The notes under the pieces: model-generated | The model's input: only the letters and a program-made list of their open reading frames with translations | Databases searched by the model: none | What the model was told of the DNA's origin: nothing | Shown: in pieces, positions 25,256 to 34,295 of the stretch | Numbering within the stretch: the stretch's first letter is position 1 | How the letters are laid out: each line of letters begins with the position of its first letter | NCBI RefSeq assembly: GCF_026410505.1 | Contig: NZ_JAPMIU010000003.1 | Span: 248,001 to 312,000 of the forward strand | From: Frateuria hangzhouensis | Lineage (GTDB): Bacteria; Pseudomonadota; Gammaproteobacteria; Xanthomonadales; Rhodanobacteraceae | DNA: 64,000 nucleotides | Direction: 5' to 3' | Program-made: the position numbers and the translations under genes

Positions 25256-25399
25256 GGCGGACTCCTTGTGGGTGGTTGGAACGTGGGAGTCACTTTAGGC
25301 GCGCAGGAAGAGACAGTTAATGCTCAATTTTCTCCAAAACATGCCTGATCGTATCTTTCTATTCGGAGGTGGGCTCGTCACATCCGGCCCGCATGTCCT

Positions 25400-25744
25400 C
25401 CGCAGTTCGGAAGTCGTTGAGGATGAGCCCAATCGAGTCCGAAGCGCGCCAGGTATGTGGAAATCGCTTTCCACTTCGCGATCGCCGCCTGCAGGGAAGA
25501 AGCGCTTCCCTTCCAGGGCACGCAGCAGCGTGGTCTGCTCGCCCAGGCCCAGTTCGCCGATCTCGTCGAGGAACAGTAGCCCCTGGTGTGCCGAACGCAG
25601 CAATCCCGCGCGGTCGCTGGTTGCGCCGGTGGAGGCACCCTGGACGTGGCTGAAGAGGGTGCTCATCGCGCTGTCCCCGCGCAGCGTCGCACAGCTCACT
25701 TCGACAAACCGCCCCGGCAACTGGTGCTTCGGCTTCTTCAATTC
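25400..25744 (-). pseudogene. rtcR: Internally deleted remnant of rtcR (sigma-54 activator of RNA repair)
   Basis: The minus-strand translation ELKKPKHQLPG, then FVEVSCATLRGDSAMSTLF, HVQGASTGAT and GLLFLDEIGELGLGEQTTLL, ending VESDFH, matches the centre of the RtcR AAA+ domain. It includes a GAFTGA-loop equivalent mutated to GASTGA and the Walker B LFLDEIGELG. After ESDFH it jumps, in another frame, to YLARFGLDWA, the extreme C-terminus of RtcR. Walker A, the sensor domain and the HTH are gone. No rtcA or rtcB lies nearby. It abuts the 3' end of the MFS gene. The opposite-strand reading is not a gene. Confidence 0.78.
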
Positions 25745-25800
25745 GCGAGGCGGGCCACGCCCACGCTCGATCCCGAAAGCGAAAGCGGAGACGACGGCAC

Positions 25801-27252
25801 CTAATGCACCGGCGAGGCTTCCGCTCCGGCCATCGACTGTCGCGGACGCAGCAGCAAGCCACCTAGCAGCGCCGCCACTACCGCGAAACCGGTCCCGGCC
25901 AGGAACGCGGCGCGATAGCCCGCGTTGAGCGCGGCCGCCTGCGCGATGCCGGTTTCCAGCGCTGCACCGGTGCGCGCCGCCGCGAGGCTGGCCAGCACCG
26001 CAAGGCCGAGCGCGCCGCCCATCATGAAGGCGGTGTTGACGATGCCCGAGGCCAGGCCCGAATCGCGCGGCTCGACATCGTTCATCGCCGCCAGCAACAC
26101 CGGGTTGAAGGCGATGCCCGCACCCAGGCCGAGCAGCACCATGCCGGGCAGCACGTCGACGAGGAAATGCCCGTCGGCCGGCGCGCGCGCGAACAATGCC
26201 AGTCCGATTGCCGCCACCAGCAGGCCGCCCGCCAGCGGCCGGCGGATGCCGAAGCGCATCACGATGCGCGCGGAAAGACCGAGCGAGCAGGCGGCCATCA
26301 CCAGGTTGCCGGGCAGGAAGGCCAGGCCCACTTCCATCGGCCCGTAGCCCAGCACCAGCTGCAGGTATAGCGCGGACAGGAAGAACCACGCGAACATCGC
26401 GCCGGCCCACAGCACCCCGACCACGTTGGCGATCGCCAGGTTGCGCAGGCGGAACAGTTTCAGCGGCACCAGCGGCGCGCGTACACGCGTCTCGATGAAA
26501 AGAAACAGCACGAACAGCGCCACCGCCATAGCGAGCATGCCCAGCGTGCGCGCCGACAGCCAGCCGGCCTGGTTGCCGTCGACGATCGCGTAGACCGCCA
26601 GGATCAGCGCCGCGGTGACGGCGAGCGCACCACCGACGTCCAGATGGCGCACGTCGCTACTGCCGTGCACCGCCGGCAGCAGCCTGAGCGAAGCGGCGAA
26701 CACCGCCAGGCCGATGGGCAGGTTGACCAGGAACACCCAGTGCCAGCTCAGCGTGCTCACCAGCAAGCCACCGAGAAGCACGCCCACGCTGCCGCCGCCG
26801 GCGCAGACGAAGCCGTACACGCCCATCGCCTTCGCCCGCTCCGCCGGTTCGGTGAACAGGTCCATGATCAGCGACAGCGCCACCGCGGTGACCACCGCGC
26901 CGCCCAAGCCCTGGATGCCGCGCGCGATCACCAGCCATTCGCGCGAGCCGGCCATGCCGCAAGCGAGCGAGGCGGCGGTGAACAGCACCAGCCCGAGCAG
27001 GAACAACTTGCGGTGCCCGAACAGGTCGCCCAGCCGCCCGCCCAGCAGCAGGAAGCCGCCGTAGGTCAGCACGTAGGCGTTCACCACCCAGGCCAGCGTG
27101 GCTTCGGAGAAGCCCAGGTCGGCACGGATCGAGGGCAGCGCCACGTTCACGATGGTGGTGTCCAGCACGATCATCAGCACGCCCAGGCACAGCACGGTGA
27201 GGGCGAGCCAGCGGCCGTCGCGGGCAGAGGCGGTCGGGGTCGGCATGTTCAA
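25801..27252 (-). CDS. MFS multidrug transporter, DHA2 (EmrB/QacA) family
   Basis: 483 residues, about 14 predicted membrane helices. DHA2 motifs include LDTTIVNVALPSI in helix 1, GGRLGDLFGHRK between helices 2 and 3 (motif A) and GGSVGVLLGGLLV (motif C, drug-proton antiport). The TTG at 27252 is preceded by AAGGAG at 7 nt; an ATG two codons later lies 13 nt away, so the TTG start is preferred. It likely exports toxic compounds. No membrane-fusion or outer-membrane partner gene is adjacent. Confidence 0.92.
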   Translation of the reverse strand: MNMPTPTASARDGRWLALTVLCLGVLMIVLDTTIVNVALPSIRADLGFSEATLAWVVNAYVLTYGGFLLLGGRLGDLFGHRKLFLLGLVLFTAASLACGMAGSREWLVIARGIQGLGGAVVTAVALSLIMDLFTEPAERAKAMGVYGFVCAGGGSVGVLLGGLLVSTLSWHWVFLVNLPIGLAVFAASLRLLPAVHGSSDVRHLDVGGALAVTAALILAVYAIVDGNQAGWLSARTLGMLAMAVALFVLFLFIETRVRAPLVPLKLFRLRNLAIANVVGVLWAGAMFAWFFLSALYLQLVLGYGPMEVGLAFLPGNLVMAACSLGLSARIVMRFGIRRPLAGGLLVAAIGLALFARAPADGHFLVDVLPGMVLLGLGAGIAFNPVLLAAMNDVEPRDSGLASGIVNTAFMMGGALGLAVLASLAAARTGAALETGIAQAAALNAGYRAAFLAGTGFAVVAALLGGLLLRPRQSMAGAEASPVH

Positions 27253-27377
27253 GCGGGAGCTCCTTGGCGGGCGTGCAGCATGGCAGGGATGCGGAGGATC
27301 GATCAGCTGCCATGACGACGATCCGGCCGGACGCGGATCGACATCCCCCGCCGGCGGGGGCGTGCGAGAATTCCCGC

Positions 27378-28073
27378 ATGAACCTGCTCGCCATCGAAAC
27401 CAGTACCGAAGCCTGCTCCGTCGCCCTGGTGCACGGACAGGAAGTCATCGCCCGCAGCGAACTGGCACCGCGCCGGCACGCCGAGCTGGCGCTGCCGATG
27501 GCCGATGCGTTGCTCGCCGAGGCCGGGCTCGGAAGGCACGCGCTGGACGCGATCGCGGTCGGTCGCGGGCCCGGTGCGTTCACCGGTGTGCGGCTGGGTG
27601 TGGCGCTCGCTCAGGGCATGGCGCTGGCGCTGGACCGACCGGTGGTGCCGGTGTCCTCGCTGGCCGCGCTGGCGCTGGAGGCGCCCGAAGACGAGGCGGC
27701 CATCCTGGCCGTGATCGACGCGCGCATGGGCGAGATCTATGCCGCCTGTTATCGGCGCGATGGCGACGGTGGCCTGGTGGCGCTGGACGAGGAACGCGTC
27801 TGCGCACCCGATGCGCTCGTGGTGCCGCAGGCCCAGACATGGAGCGTCGTCGGCAGCGGATGGGCGACCTACTCGGACGTGCTGCGCAGCCATCTGACGG
27901 GCGAGCTGCGACAGGCCGAAGGCGATCGTTACCCGCAGGCCCGCCATGTGGCGGAACTCGCCGTGCGCGAATACCAGGCGGGTCGGGCCGTTTCGCCGGA
28001 ACAGGCCTTGCCGGTGTACCTCAGAGACAAGGTGGCGTTGACGCTGGCGGAGCAGGGGCGCGCCACGCCCTAG
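27378..28073 (+). CDS. tsaB: tRNA threonylcarbamoyladenosine biosynthesis protein TsaB
   Basis: 231 residues from the ATG at 27378. The ASKHA-type N-terminus LLAIETSTEACSVAL and the GRGPGAFTGVRLGVALAQGM block identify TsaB (YeaZ), the non-catalytic scaffold for TsaD in making t6A37 on ANN-decoding tRNAs. A YLRDKVA motif near the C-terminus is also typical. The next gene lies beyond a 176-bp repeat-containing gap on the other strand, so it is probably monocistronic. Confidence 0.95.
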   Translation: MNLLAIETSTEACSVALVHGQEVIARSELAPRRHAELALPMADALLAEAGLGRHALDAIAVGRGPGAFTGVRLGVALAQGMALALDRPVVPVSSLAALALEAPEDEAAILAVIDARMGEIYAACYRRDGDGGLVALDEERVCAPDALVVPQAQTWSVVGSGWATYSDVLRSHLTGELRQAEGDRYPQARHVAELAVREYQAGRAVSPEQALPVYLRDKVALTLAEQGRATP

Positions 28074-28082
28074 CTCCCCGGA

Positions 28083-28227
28083 CTCTTCGACTTCGGTCCC
28101 GCGGGCCTACGCTCAGCGCGAACGGTTAGGAGAGGTGCGGGGCTTTCAGTTTTGCCTGCACGCCGCTTTAGGACGAAACGGAATCTTTGACCGTTCGCCC
28201 TGAGCGTAGCGCAGCGAAGTCGAAGGG
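28083..28227. repeat. Extragenic inverted repeat (family B, TTCGACTTCGG type), copy 1
   Basis: CTTCGACTTCGGTCCCGCGG through GCGCGAACGG (28084-28125) is answered in reverse by CCGTTCGCCCTGAGCGTAGC through AAGTCGAAGGG (28191-28227). This fills the gap between tsaB and the yeiH-like gene. Related units are at 42031-42132 and within 51402-51720. It is convergent between two gene ends, so transcription termination is a possible use. Confidence 0.75.
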
Positions 28228-28249
28228 CCGCCATCCCCAAGGGCTGCCT

Positions 28250-29263
28250 TCAAAGCTGCCCGATCGCCAACTGCACCAACAGGCTGCTCACTGCCACCGC
28301 CACCCAAACGCCAAACCCGAGCAGGATCGGCCGCGGACCACTGGAGATCATCCTGCGCAGGTTGGCCGACAGGCCGATTGCGGTCAGCGCCACGATGATC
28401 AGGAATTCGGCCGCGCCGTGGATCAGCGGCTGCATTGCGCCGGGTACCAGCCCCGCCGTGCGCACCGCCGAGGCGACCAGGAACCACAGGATGAACCATG
28501 GAAAGATGCGCCTGAGGCTGAAATCGGCCGCGCCTTTCTTTTTCTCGCGCATCGCCACCATCACCGCCAGCGTGATGCACACCGGGATGATCAGCGTGGC
28601 GCGGGTGAGCTTGACGATGGTGGCGTAATCACCCGCCGCCTGGCTGTAGCTGTACCCGGCGGCGACCACCGAGGAGGTGTCGTTGATCGCGGTGCCTGCC
28701 CACAGGCCGAAACCCATGTCCGATAGCTGCATCAGGTGGCCCAGCAGCGGGAACAGCAGCACGGCCACTACGTTGAACAGGAAAATGGTGGAGATCGCGA
28801 ACGCCGTGTCGTGCTCGTCCGGCTTGATGATCGGCGTCACCGCGGCGATCGCCGAGCCGCCGCAGATCGCCGTGCCCACGCCGATCAGTACCTTCAATTG
28901 ATCGTGCACGCCCAGTAGCCGTCCCAGTCCCCACGCGGCGATGAATGCCGCGCTCATGGTGATCAGCGTGACCGACAGCGACTCCAGCCCGGTCTTCGCC
29001 ACCTGGTCGAGGCTGAGCCCGAAACCCAGCGCGATGATCGACCACTGCAGCACCTGCTTGCCGGCGAACTGGATGCCGGGGCTGAAGCGCACGCCCGGCG
29101 AGACCGTGTTGCGCACGACGATGCCGAGCACGATGCCGATCACCGGCCCTCCGATCAGCGGTGCCATCCGCCCCAGCCACAGCGCGACCAGCGCGATGCC
29201 CAACGCCAGGCCCAGGCCGGGCAAGCGGGTGGACAGGGTGGGCGTGGCGGTGGTGGCAGTCAT
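28250..29263 (-). CDS. yeiH: YeiH family putative sulfate/sulfite exporter
   Basis: 337 residues from the ATG at 29263, about ten membrane helices. Family blocks are GIVLGIVVRNTV, SPGIQFAGKQVLQWSIIALG, GVGTAICGGSAIAAVTPIIK and GTAINDTSSVVAAGY, all typical of the UPF0324/YeiH family. The E. coli member is controlled by the LysR regulator YeiE and linked to sulfite handling. A LysR gene is divergent here with a 92-bp shared promoter region, the same layout. Confidence 0.88.
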   Translation of the reverse strand: MTATTATPTLSTRLPGLGLALGIALVALWLGRMAPLIGGPVIGIVLGIVVRNTVSPGVRFSPGIQFAGKQVLQWSIIALGFGLSLDQVAKTGLESLSVTLITMSAAFIAAWGLGRLLGVHDQLKVLIGVGTAICGGSAIAAVTPIIKPDEHDTAFAISTIFLFNVVAVLLFPLLGHLMQLSDMGFGLWAGTAINDTSSVVAAGYSYSQAAGDYATIVKLTRATLIIPVCITLAVMVAMREKKKGAADFSLRRIFPWFILWFLVASAVRTAGLVPGAMQPLIHGAAEFLIIVALTAIGLSANLRRMISSGPRPILLGFGVWVAVAVSSLLVQLAIGQL

Positions 29264-29355
29264 CGGGAAGCCGGGTGGTGGAGTGCCGCCATTGTGGGCG
29301 GGGCCTGTCATCAGCAAAACTTTGCATGTCTGATGGGTGCCATAAGGACAATTGA

Positions 29356-30234
29356 ATGTTGAACATCACGCCCCGCCAACTCGACGTGTTCGTGCAAACC
29401 GCGCTGCACGGCAGCCTGCGCGCCGCCGCCGAGCGCGTGCACCTGACCCAGCCGGCCGCCAGCATGGCGTTGGCCGAACTGGAGCGGCAGCTCGGCGCGC
29501 CGCTGTTCGACCGCGAACGCGGGCGGCTGCACCTCAACGCGCGCGGGCGCGAGATGCTGCCGCGCGCGCAGGAGCTGCTCGAACGTCACGCCGAACTGGC
29601 CCGCTTCGGCCACGGCGACGCGCAGGCGCTGGCGGGCGAGTTGCGGGTCGGCGCCAGCAATACCGTCGGCAACTACCTGGTCGGCGAGCTGCTGGGCGGC
29701 TTCGTGCGCGCGCAGCCGCAGGTGGCGATCCGCCTGCGCGTAGCCAATACCGACACCATCGCTTCGCAGTTGCTCGATCACGCGCTGGACGTCGGCTGCG
29801 TGGAGGGCCCGGTGGCCCATCCCCAACTGGAGCTCAAGCCCTGGCGCGCGGACCGGTTGCGCGTGTGCGCGGCGCCGGAGCATCCGCTGGCGCGCAAGCG
29901 CGCGCTCAAGCCGGCGCACTTCGCCGGCGCCCGCTGGGTGCTGCGCGAACCGGGCTCGGCCACCCGCGCGACCACCGAGCGCGTGCTGGCGCAGTTGCCC
30001 CCGGGCGAGACGGTGCTGGAACTGGATCAGATCGAGGCGATCAAACAGGCCGTCGCCGCCGGCCTCGGCATCGCCTGCCTGCCGGAGGTGGCGTTGGTCG
30101 ACGCGCTGGGGACCGGGCGGCTGGTGGCGCTGAAAACACCGTTCCTGGACCTCAGGCGGATGCTCTCGCTGCTGCTCCATAGACAGAAATATCGGGGCGC
30201 GCTGCTGGAGGCCTTCCTGCAAACCGTCACGTAG
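29356..30234 (+). CDS. LysR family regulator, YeiE-like
   Basis: 292 residues. The N-terminal HTH (PRQLDVFVQTALHGSLRAAA ... HLTQPAASMALAELERQL) with ALAELE after the recognition helix resembles CysB/Cbl/YeiE-type regulators. The effector domain spans about 90-290 with RVGASNTVGNYLVGELLGGF, a typical YeiE block. It is divergent from the yeiH-like gene and very likely activates it. Its stop codon (30232-30234) is part of the palindromic repeat that follows. Confidence 0.88.
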   Translation: MLNITPRQLDVFVQTALHGSLRAAAERVHLTQPAASMALAELERQLGAPLFDRERGRLHLNARGREMLPRAQELLERHAELARFGHGDAQALAGELRVGASNTVGNYLVGELLGGFVRAQPQVAIRLRVANTDTIASQLLDHALDVGCVEGPVAHPQLELKPWRADRLRVCAAPEHPLARKRALKPAHFAGARWVLREPGSATRATTERVLAQLPPGETVLELDQIEAIKQAVAAGLGIACLPEVALVDALGTGRLVALKTPFLDLRRMLSLLLHRQKYRGALLEAFLQTVT

Positions 30235-30297
30235 GGTGGGCTTCAGCCCACCGTGCCTTTTCGCACCAGAGGTGCGGTGGGCTGAAGCCCACCCTAC
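30231..30297. repeat. Extragenic palindrome (family C, GTAGGGTGGGCTTCAGCCCACC), copy 1
   Basis: GTAGGGTGGGCTTCAGCCCA and its reverse complement flank a short spacer, giving a long hairpin that starts on the LysR stop codon. A diverged version lies at 36401-36454. As a strong stem at a gene end it may stop transcription toward the next gene. Confidence 0.8.
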
Positions 30298-30353
30298 GAA
30301 CACGCGATGCCTTGGCGGCAGGTTCACCCAGCCGACGCTAGCGTCCGCCGGTC

Positions 30354-31010
30354 ATGCCTCCGCGCCCCGTCAACAACCCTTTCGGCGTCCCGCTGGCCAA
30401 GCCGGTCGACGAAGTGCCTGCCGGAGCGCTCGCCACGCTGCGGCGCAAGGCGCGCGACTGCCGGGCCTGCCCGCTGTGGCGTTACGGCACGCAGACGGTG
30501 TTCGGGCAAGGGCCGGTCAGCGCGCAGGTGATGCTGATCGGCGAGCAGCCGGGCTTGAACGAGGATCGCGAGGGCGTGCCGTTTGTCGGTCCCGCCGGAC
30601 AGCTGCTCGACCGCGCGCTGGGGGAGGCGGGGCTGGACCGCTCGACCTTGTACCTGACCAACACCGTCAAGCATTTCAAGTACGAGACGCGCGGCACCGC
30701 CAAGTTGCACAAGCGCGCCAACGCGGCCGAACAGGCCGCCTGCCGCATGTGGCTGGCGGCGGAGCTGCTGCGGGTGAAGCCGAAGCTGGTGGTGGGGCTG
30801 GGGGCGATGGCGGCGCAGACGATGTTCGGCAACGCCTTTCGCATCACCCGCGAGCGTGGGGTGTGGCGACCGCTCGGCGAGGGCACGCAGGGGCTGGCGA
30901 CGTGGCATCCGTCGGCGGTGTTGCGCATGCCGGAGGAGGCGCGGCGCCACCAGGCATTCGAGGAACTGGTGGCGGATCTGCGGGCGGTCGTCGGGGCGCT
31001 GGAAGGGTAA
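30354..31010 (+). CDS. UdgX-like uracil-DNA glycosylase family protein
   Basis: 218 residues. Family-4-type features are cysteines in CRACPLW for an iron-sulfur cluster, the water-activating motif as GEQPGLNEDREGVPFVGPAG (GEQPG rather than GEPG), and the DNA-contact GLATWHPSAVLR. An insertion KHFKYETRGTAKLHKRANAA corresponds to the UdgX loop normally reading KRRIH. The histidine that becomes covalently linked to DNA is kept, but the preceding arginines are changed. UdgX enzymes bind uracil-DNA irreversibly. It is convergent with the dnaE2 operon 20 bp away, and the shared DNA-damage theme is notable. Confidence 0.85.
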   Translation: MPPRPVNNPFGVPLAKPVDEVPAGALATLRRKARDCRACPLWRYGTQTVFGQGPVSAQVMLIGEQPGLNEDREGVPFVGPAGQLLDRALGEAGLDRSTLYLTNTVKHFKYETRGTAKLHKRANAAEQAACRMWLAAELLRVKPKLVVGLGAMAAQTMFGNAFRITRERGVWRPLGEGTQGLATWHPSAVLRMPEEARRHQAFEELVADLRAVVGALEG

Positions 31011-31030
31011 GGGGAGGCCCTTACTTCGCC

Positions 31031-34000
31031 CTAGTGAAAATCCCGCGACCGCACATCCAATTCCCCCAGCATCGGCGTCAGATCCTCCAGCGAATGCGCG
31101 ATCAGATGCTGCACGCCATGCTGGCTTTCCACATGCCCTTCCACCGCCAGCAGCCTTGATGCAAGCAGCACGCGGCGCTGGCGCAGCACCACCCGTCGCC
31201 AGATCACCACGTTGGTCAGTCCGTGCTCGTCCTCGATCGTCAGGAACACCACGCCGCTGGAGGTCTGCGGTTGCTGGCGCAGGGTGACGATGCCGGCCAC
31301 GCGCACGGGGCGGCCGCTGGGCAGGCCAGCCAGTTCGTTGGAGGCGCGGAAGTGCCGGGCGCGCAATCGCGCTCGCAGCATCCGTAGCGGGTGCGGTCCC
31401 AGCGTGGTGCCGGTGAGCGCGTAGTCGGCGCACAGGTCCTCGCCGCGAGTGGGCAGGGGCAACGCGATCGTCTCGGTTTCGGGCGTGGAACCGGGGAACA
31501 GCGGCAGTTGCGGCTCCACGCCGGCGATCGCCCAGCGCGCACGGTGGCGATGGCCGGCCCGCGCGCGCAGGGCGTTGGCGTCGGCGAGCAAGGCCTGGGC
31601 GCGGCGGTCGAGTTGCCCGCGCGCGCAAAGATCGGCCACGTCGACGAACGGGCGCTGTTCGCGGGCGGCCATGATGGTCTTGGCGGCGGCTTCGGAAAAC
31701 CCGCGGATCAGCCGCAGTCCCATGCGGATCGCCGGCTGCAACCGCGCGTCGCGCTCGGGCTCCAGCGTGCAGTCCCAATCGCTGTGGCGCACGTCGACGG
31801 GCAGCGTGCGGATACCGTGGCGGCGCGCATCCTGCAACAACTGGTCGGGCGAATAGAAGCCCATCGGCGCGGAGTTGATCAGCGCGCAGGCGAATGCCGC
31901 CGGCTCGTGGCATTTGAGCCAGCTGCTGACGTAGGCGAGCAGGGCGAAGCTGGCCGCGTGCGATTCGGGGAAGCCGTAGCTGCCGAAGCCCTTGATCTGT
32001 TCGAACAGGTGTTCGCCAAACTCGCGGGTGTAGCCGTTCTTCAACATGCCGGCGAGCAGTTTCTCGCGGTGTGGTTCCAGGCCGCCGTGGCGCTTCCAGG
32101 CCGCCATCGAGCGACGCAACGCATCGGCCTGGCTGCCGTTGAAGTCGGCCGCGACCATGGCGATCTGCATTACCTGCTCCTGGAACAGCGGCACGCCGAG
32201 CGTGCGTTTCAAAACGGCTTTCAGTGCTTCGGAGGGATAGTCGACGGGCTCTTCCCCGTTTCGCCGGCGCAGGTAGGGATGCACCATGTCGCCCTGGATC
32301 GGGCCGGGACGCACGATCGCCACCTCGATCACCAGGTCGTAGAACTCCCTCGGCTTCAGGCGCGGCAGCATGGCCATCTGCGCGCGCGATTCGATCTGGA
32401 ACACGCCGATGGTGTCGGCGCGGCTGATCATGTCGTAGGTGGGCTTGTCGTCCTTGTGCTGCTTGTTGATGGCGTCGATGGTGTACTCGCCGCGGTCGTT
32501 GTCGCGCAGCAGATCGAAGGTCTTGCGCAGCGCCGTGAGCATGCCCAGCGCCAGGCAGTCGACCTTGAGCATGCCCAGCGTGTCCAGGTCGTCCTTGTTC
32601 CACTGGATCACCGTGCGGCCGTCCATGGCGGTGTTCTCCACCGGCACCAGGGTGGAGAGCGGATGTTCGGAAATGACGAAGCCGCCGGGGTGCTGGGAGA
32701 GGTGGCGGGGGAAGCCGATCAGCTGCACGGTGAGGGCGAGCACCTGTTGCAGCAGCGGTGTGTCCGGGTCGAAGCCGCGCTCGCGCAGGCGGTCGGACGG
32801 TGGCACCTCGCCGCTCCAGCGGTCGAGCGTGGCGGACAGCTCGCTGGCGAGTTCCGGCGACATGCCCAGCGCCCGTGCCACGTCGCGGATCGCACCGCGA
32901 CCGCGGTATTCGGTCGCCACCGCGGTGAGTGCGGCGCGGTCGCGGCCGTAGCGGTCGAACACATATTGCAGCACTTCTTCGCGGCGCTCGTGTTCGAAGT
33001 CGACGTCGATGTCCGGCGGCTCGTCGCGGTCGGCCGAGATGAAGCGTTCGAAGAGCAGGTTGCTCGTTGCAGGATCGGCCTCGGTGATGCCGAGCGCGTA
33101 GCAGACCAGCGAGTTGGCCGCCGAGCCGCGGCCCTGGCAGAGGATGCCCTTCGAGCGCGCGAAGCGCACGATGTCGTGCACGGTGAGGAAGTAGGACTCG
33201 TAATCCTTGTCCCGGATCAACGCCAGTTCGCCCTCGATCTGCTTGCGCTCCTTCGCTGGTATGCCGTCCGGCCAGCGCCAGAGCACGCCATCCTCGACCA
33301 ACTGGCGCAGCCAGGTGGCGGGGCTGTGACCTTCCGGCACCAGCTCGTGCGGATAGGTGTAGGCGAGTTCTTCCAGCCTGAAAGTGCAGCGCTGTGCGAT
33401 GGCCACGCTCTCGGCCAGCAGTTCGGGCGTATATATGGCCGAAAGCGCGCGGCGGGTGCGCAGGTGGCGCTCGCCATTGGGAAACAGCCGATGGCCGGCT
33501 TGCGCCACGGTGGTGTGGTGACGGATCGCGCTCATCACGTCCTGCAGCGCACGGCGGGCGCGTACGTGCATGTGCGCATCGCCGGCGGCGACCAGCGGCA
33601 GGGCCAGTCGTTCGCCCAGGGTGCGCAGGGCGGCCAGGCGGGCATCGTCGTCGGGACCGCGGTGCAACTCGACCGCGAGCCAGCAGCGCTCGGGGAAGCG
33701 CTCTTTCAGCCAGGCGGCTTCGGCCTCGTCGGGTTCCGCGCCGGGCAGCCACAGCGCGAGCAGGCCTTCGGTGTCGCCCAAGTCTCCGCGCCGCGCGTCG
33801 TAGCTGCCTTTGGAGGCGCGGCGGCGCGCGGTGGTGATGAGCTGGCACAGGCGTGCGTAGCCCTGGCTGTTCTCCACCAGAAGCACGCATTTGGGGCCAT
33901 CGGTGAACTGGAACTCGCTGCCCACGATCAGCTTGATGCCGGTTTCGCGCGAAGCTTCCAGCGCGCGCACGATGCCGGCGAGCGTGCACTCGTCGGTGAT

Positions 34001-34120
34001 GGCGAGTGCGCTGTAGCCCTGTTGTTTCGCACGCTCGAACAGCTCGATCGCCAGCGAGGCGCCGCGCTGGAAACTGAAGGCGGAAAGGCAGTGGAGCTCG
34101 GCGTAGGGTGGAAGACTCAT
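31031..34120 (-). CDS. dnaE2: Error-prone DNA polymerase III alpha subunit DnaE2 (ImuC)
   Basis: 1029 residues from the ATG at 34120 ([20 protein letters not shown]). The PHP domain is residues 1-~210. The polymerase palm contains [20 protein letters not shown], with catalytic Asp residues, and [12 protein letters not shown]-type [18 protein letters not shown]-terminal OB-fold (about 940-1000) starts at [13 protein letters not shown]. The replicative beta-binding tail of DnaE1 is absent. DnaE2 carries out damage-induced mutagenic synthesis with ImuA and ImuB. It is the last gene of the lexA-imuA-imuB operon, separated from imuB by 175 bp filled with repeats. Confidence 0.95.
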   Translation of the reverse strand: MSLPPYAELHCLSAFSFQRGASLAIELFERAKQQGYSALAITDECTLAGIVRALEASRETGIKLIVGSEFQFTDGPKCVLLVENSQGYARLCQLITTARRRASKGSYDARRGDLGDTEGLLALWLPGAEPDEAEAAWLKERFPERCWLAVELHRGPDDDARLAALRTLGERLALPLVAAGDAHMHVRARRALQDVMSAIRHHTTVAQAGHRLFPNGERHLRTRRALSAIYTPELLAESVAIAQRCTFRLEELAYTYPHELVPEGHSPATWLRQLVEDGVLWRWPDGIPAKERKQIEGELALIRDKDYESYFLTVHDIVRFARSKGILCQGRGSAANSLVCYALGITEADPATSNLLFERFISADRDEPPDIDVDFEHERREEVLQYVFDRYGRDRAALTAVATEYRGRGAIRDVARALGMSPELASELSATLDRWSGEVPPSDRLRERGFDPDTPLLQQVLALTVQLIGFPRHLSQHPGGFVISEHPLSTLVPVENTAMDGRTVIQWNKDDLDTLGMLKVDCLALGMLTALRKTFDLLRDNDRGEYTIDAINKQHKDDKPTYDMISRADTIGVFQIESRAQMAMLPRLKPREFYDLVIEVAIVRPGPIQGDMVHPYLRRRNGEEPVDYPSEALKAVLKRTLGVPLFQEQVMQIAMVAADFNGSQADALRRSMAAWKRHGGLEPHREKLLAGMLKNGYTREFGEHLFEQIKGFGSYGFPESHAASFALLAYVSSWLKCHEPAAFACALINSAPMGFYSPDQLLQDARRHGIRTLPVDVRHSDWDCTLEPERDARLQPAIRMGLRLIRGFSEAAAKTIMAAREQRPFVDVADLCARGQLDRRAQALLADANALRARAGHRHRARWAIAGVEPQLPLFPGSTPETETIALPLPTRGEDLCADYALTGTTLGPHPLRMLRARLRARHFRASNELAGLPSGRPVRVAGIVTLRQQPQTSSGVVFLTIEDEHGLTNVVIWRRVVLRQRRVLLASRLLAVEGHVESQHGVQHLIAHSLEDLTPMLGELDVRSRDFH

Positions 34121-34295
34121 GCGACGAACCCCTCGCGTAACAGAAGCCCGATCAGCGCGTGCTGCCGCTCCCTTCCCTGCGTGCAGGGGAGGGCCGGGGA
34201 GGGGTTCCGCACGCTGCGGCAGGACCGGCCGACCCCCTCCCAGCCTCCCCCTGCAAGCAGGGGGAGGAGCCATCCTGCGGACTCTGCGGCGCGGC
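34121..34295. repeat. Repeat-filled spacer between imuB and dnaE2
   Basis: Two units of the family CCCTGC(G/A)(T/A)GCAGGG with G-rich flanks (CTTCCCTGCGTGCAGGGGAG near 34184; CCCCCTGCAAGCAGGGGGAG near 34241) face each other. Similar units occur at 57187-57290 and near 51670. No gene is present. The unit contains GGAGG-like tracts on both strands. Confidence 0.65.

Noticed and set aside
25320-25928. 202-codon plus-strand frame opposite the rtcR remnant and MFS end
   Set aside because: It crosses two unrelated loci in antisense and has no domain; the minus-strand RtcR match explains the region.
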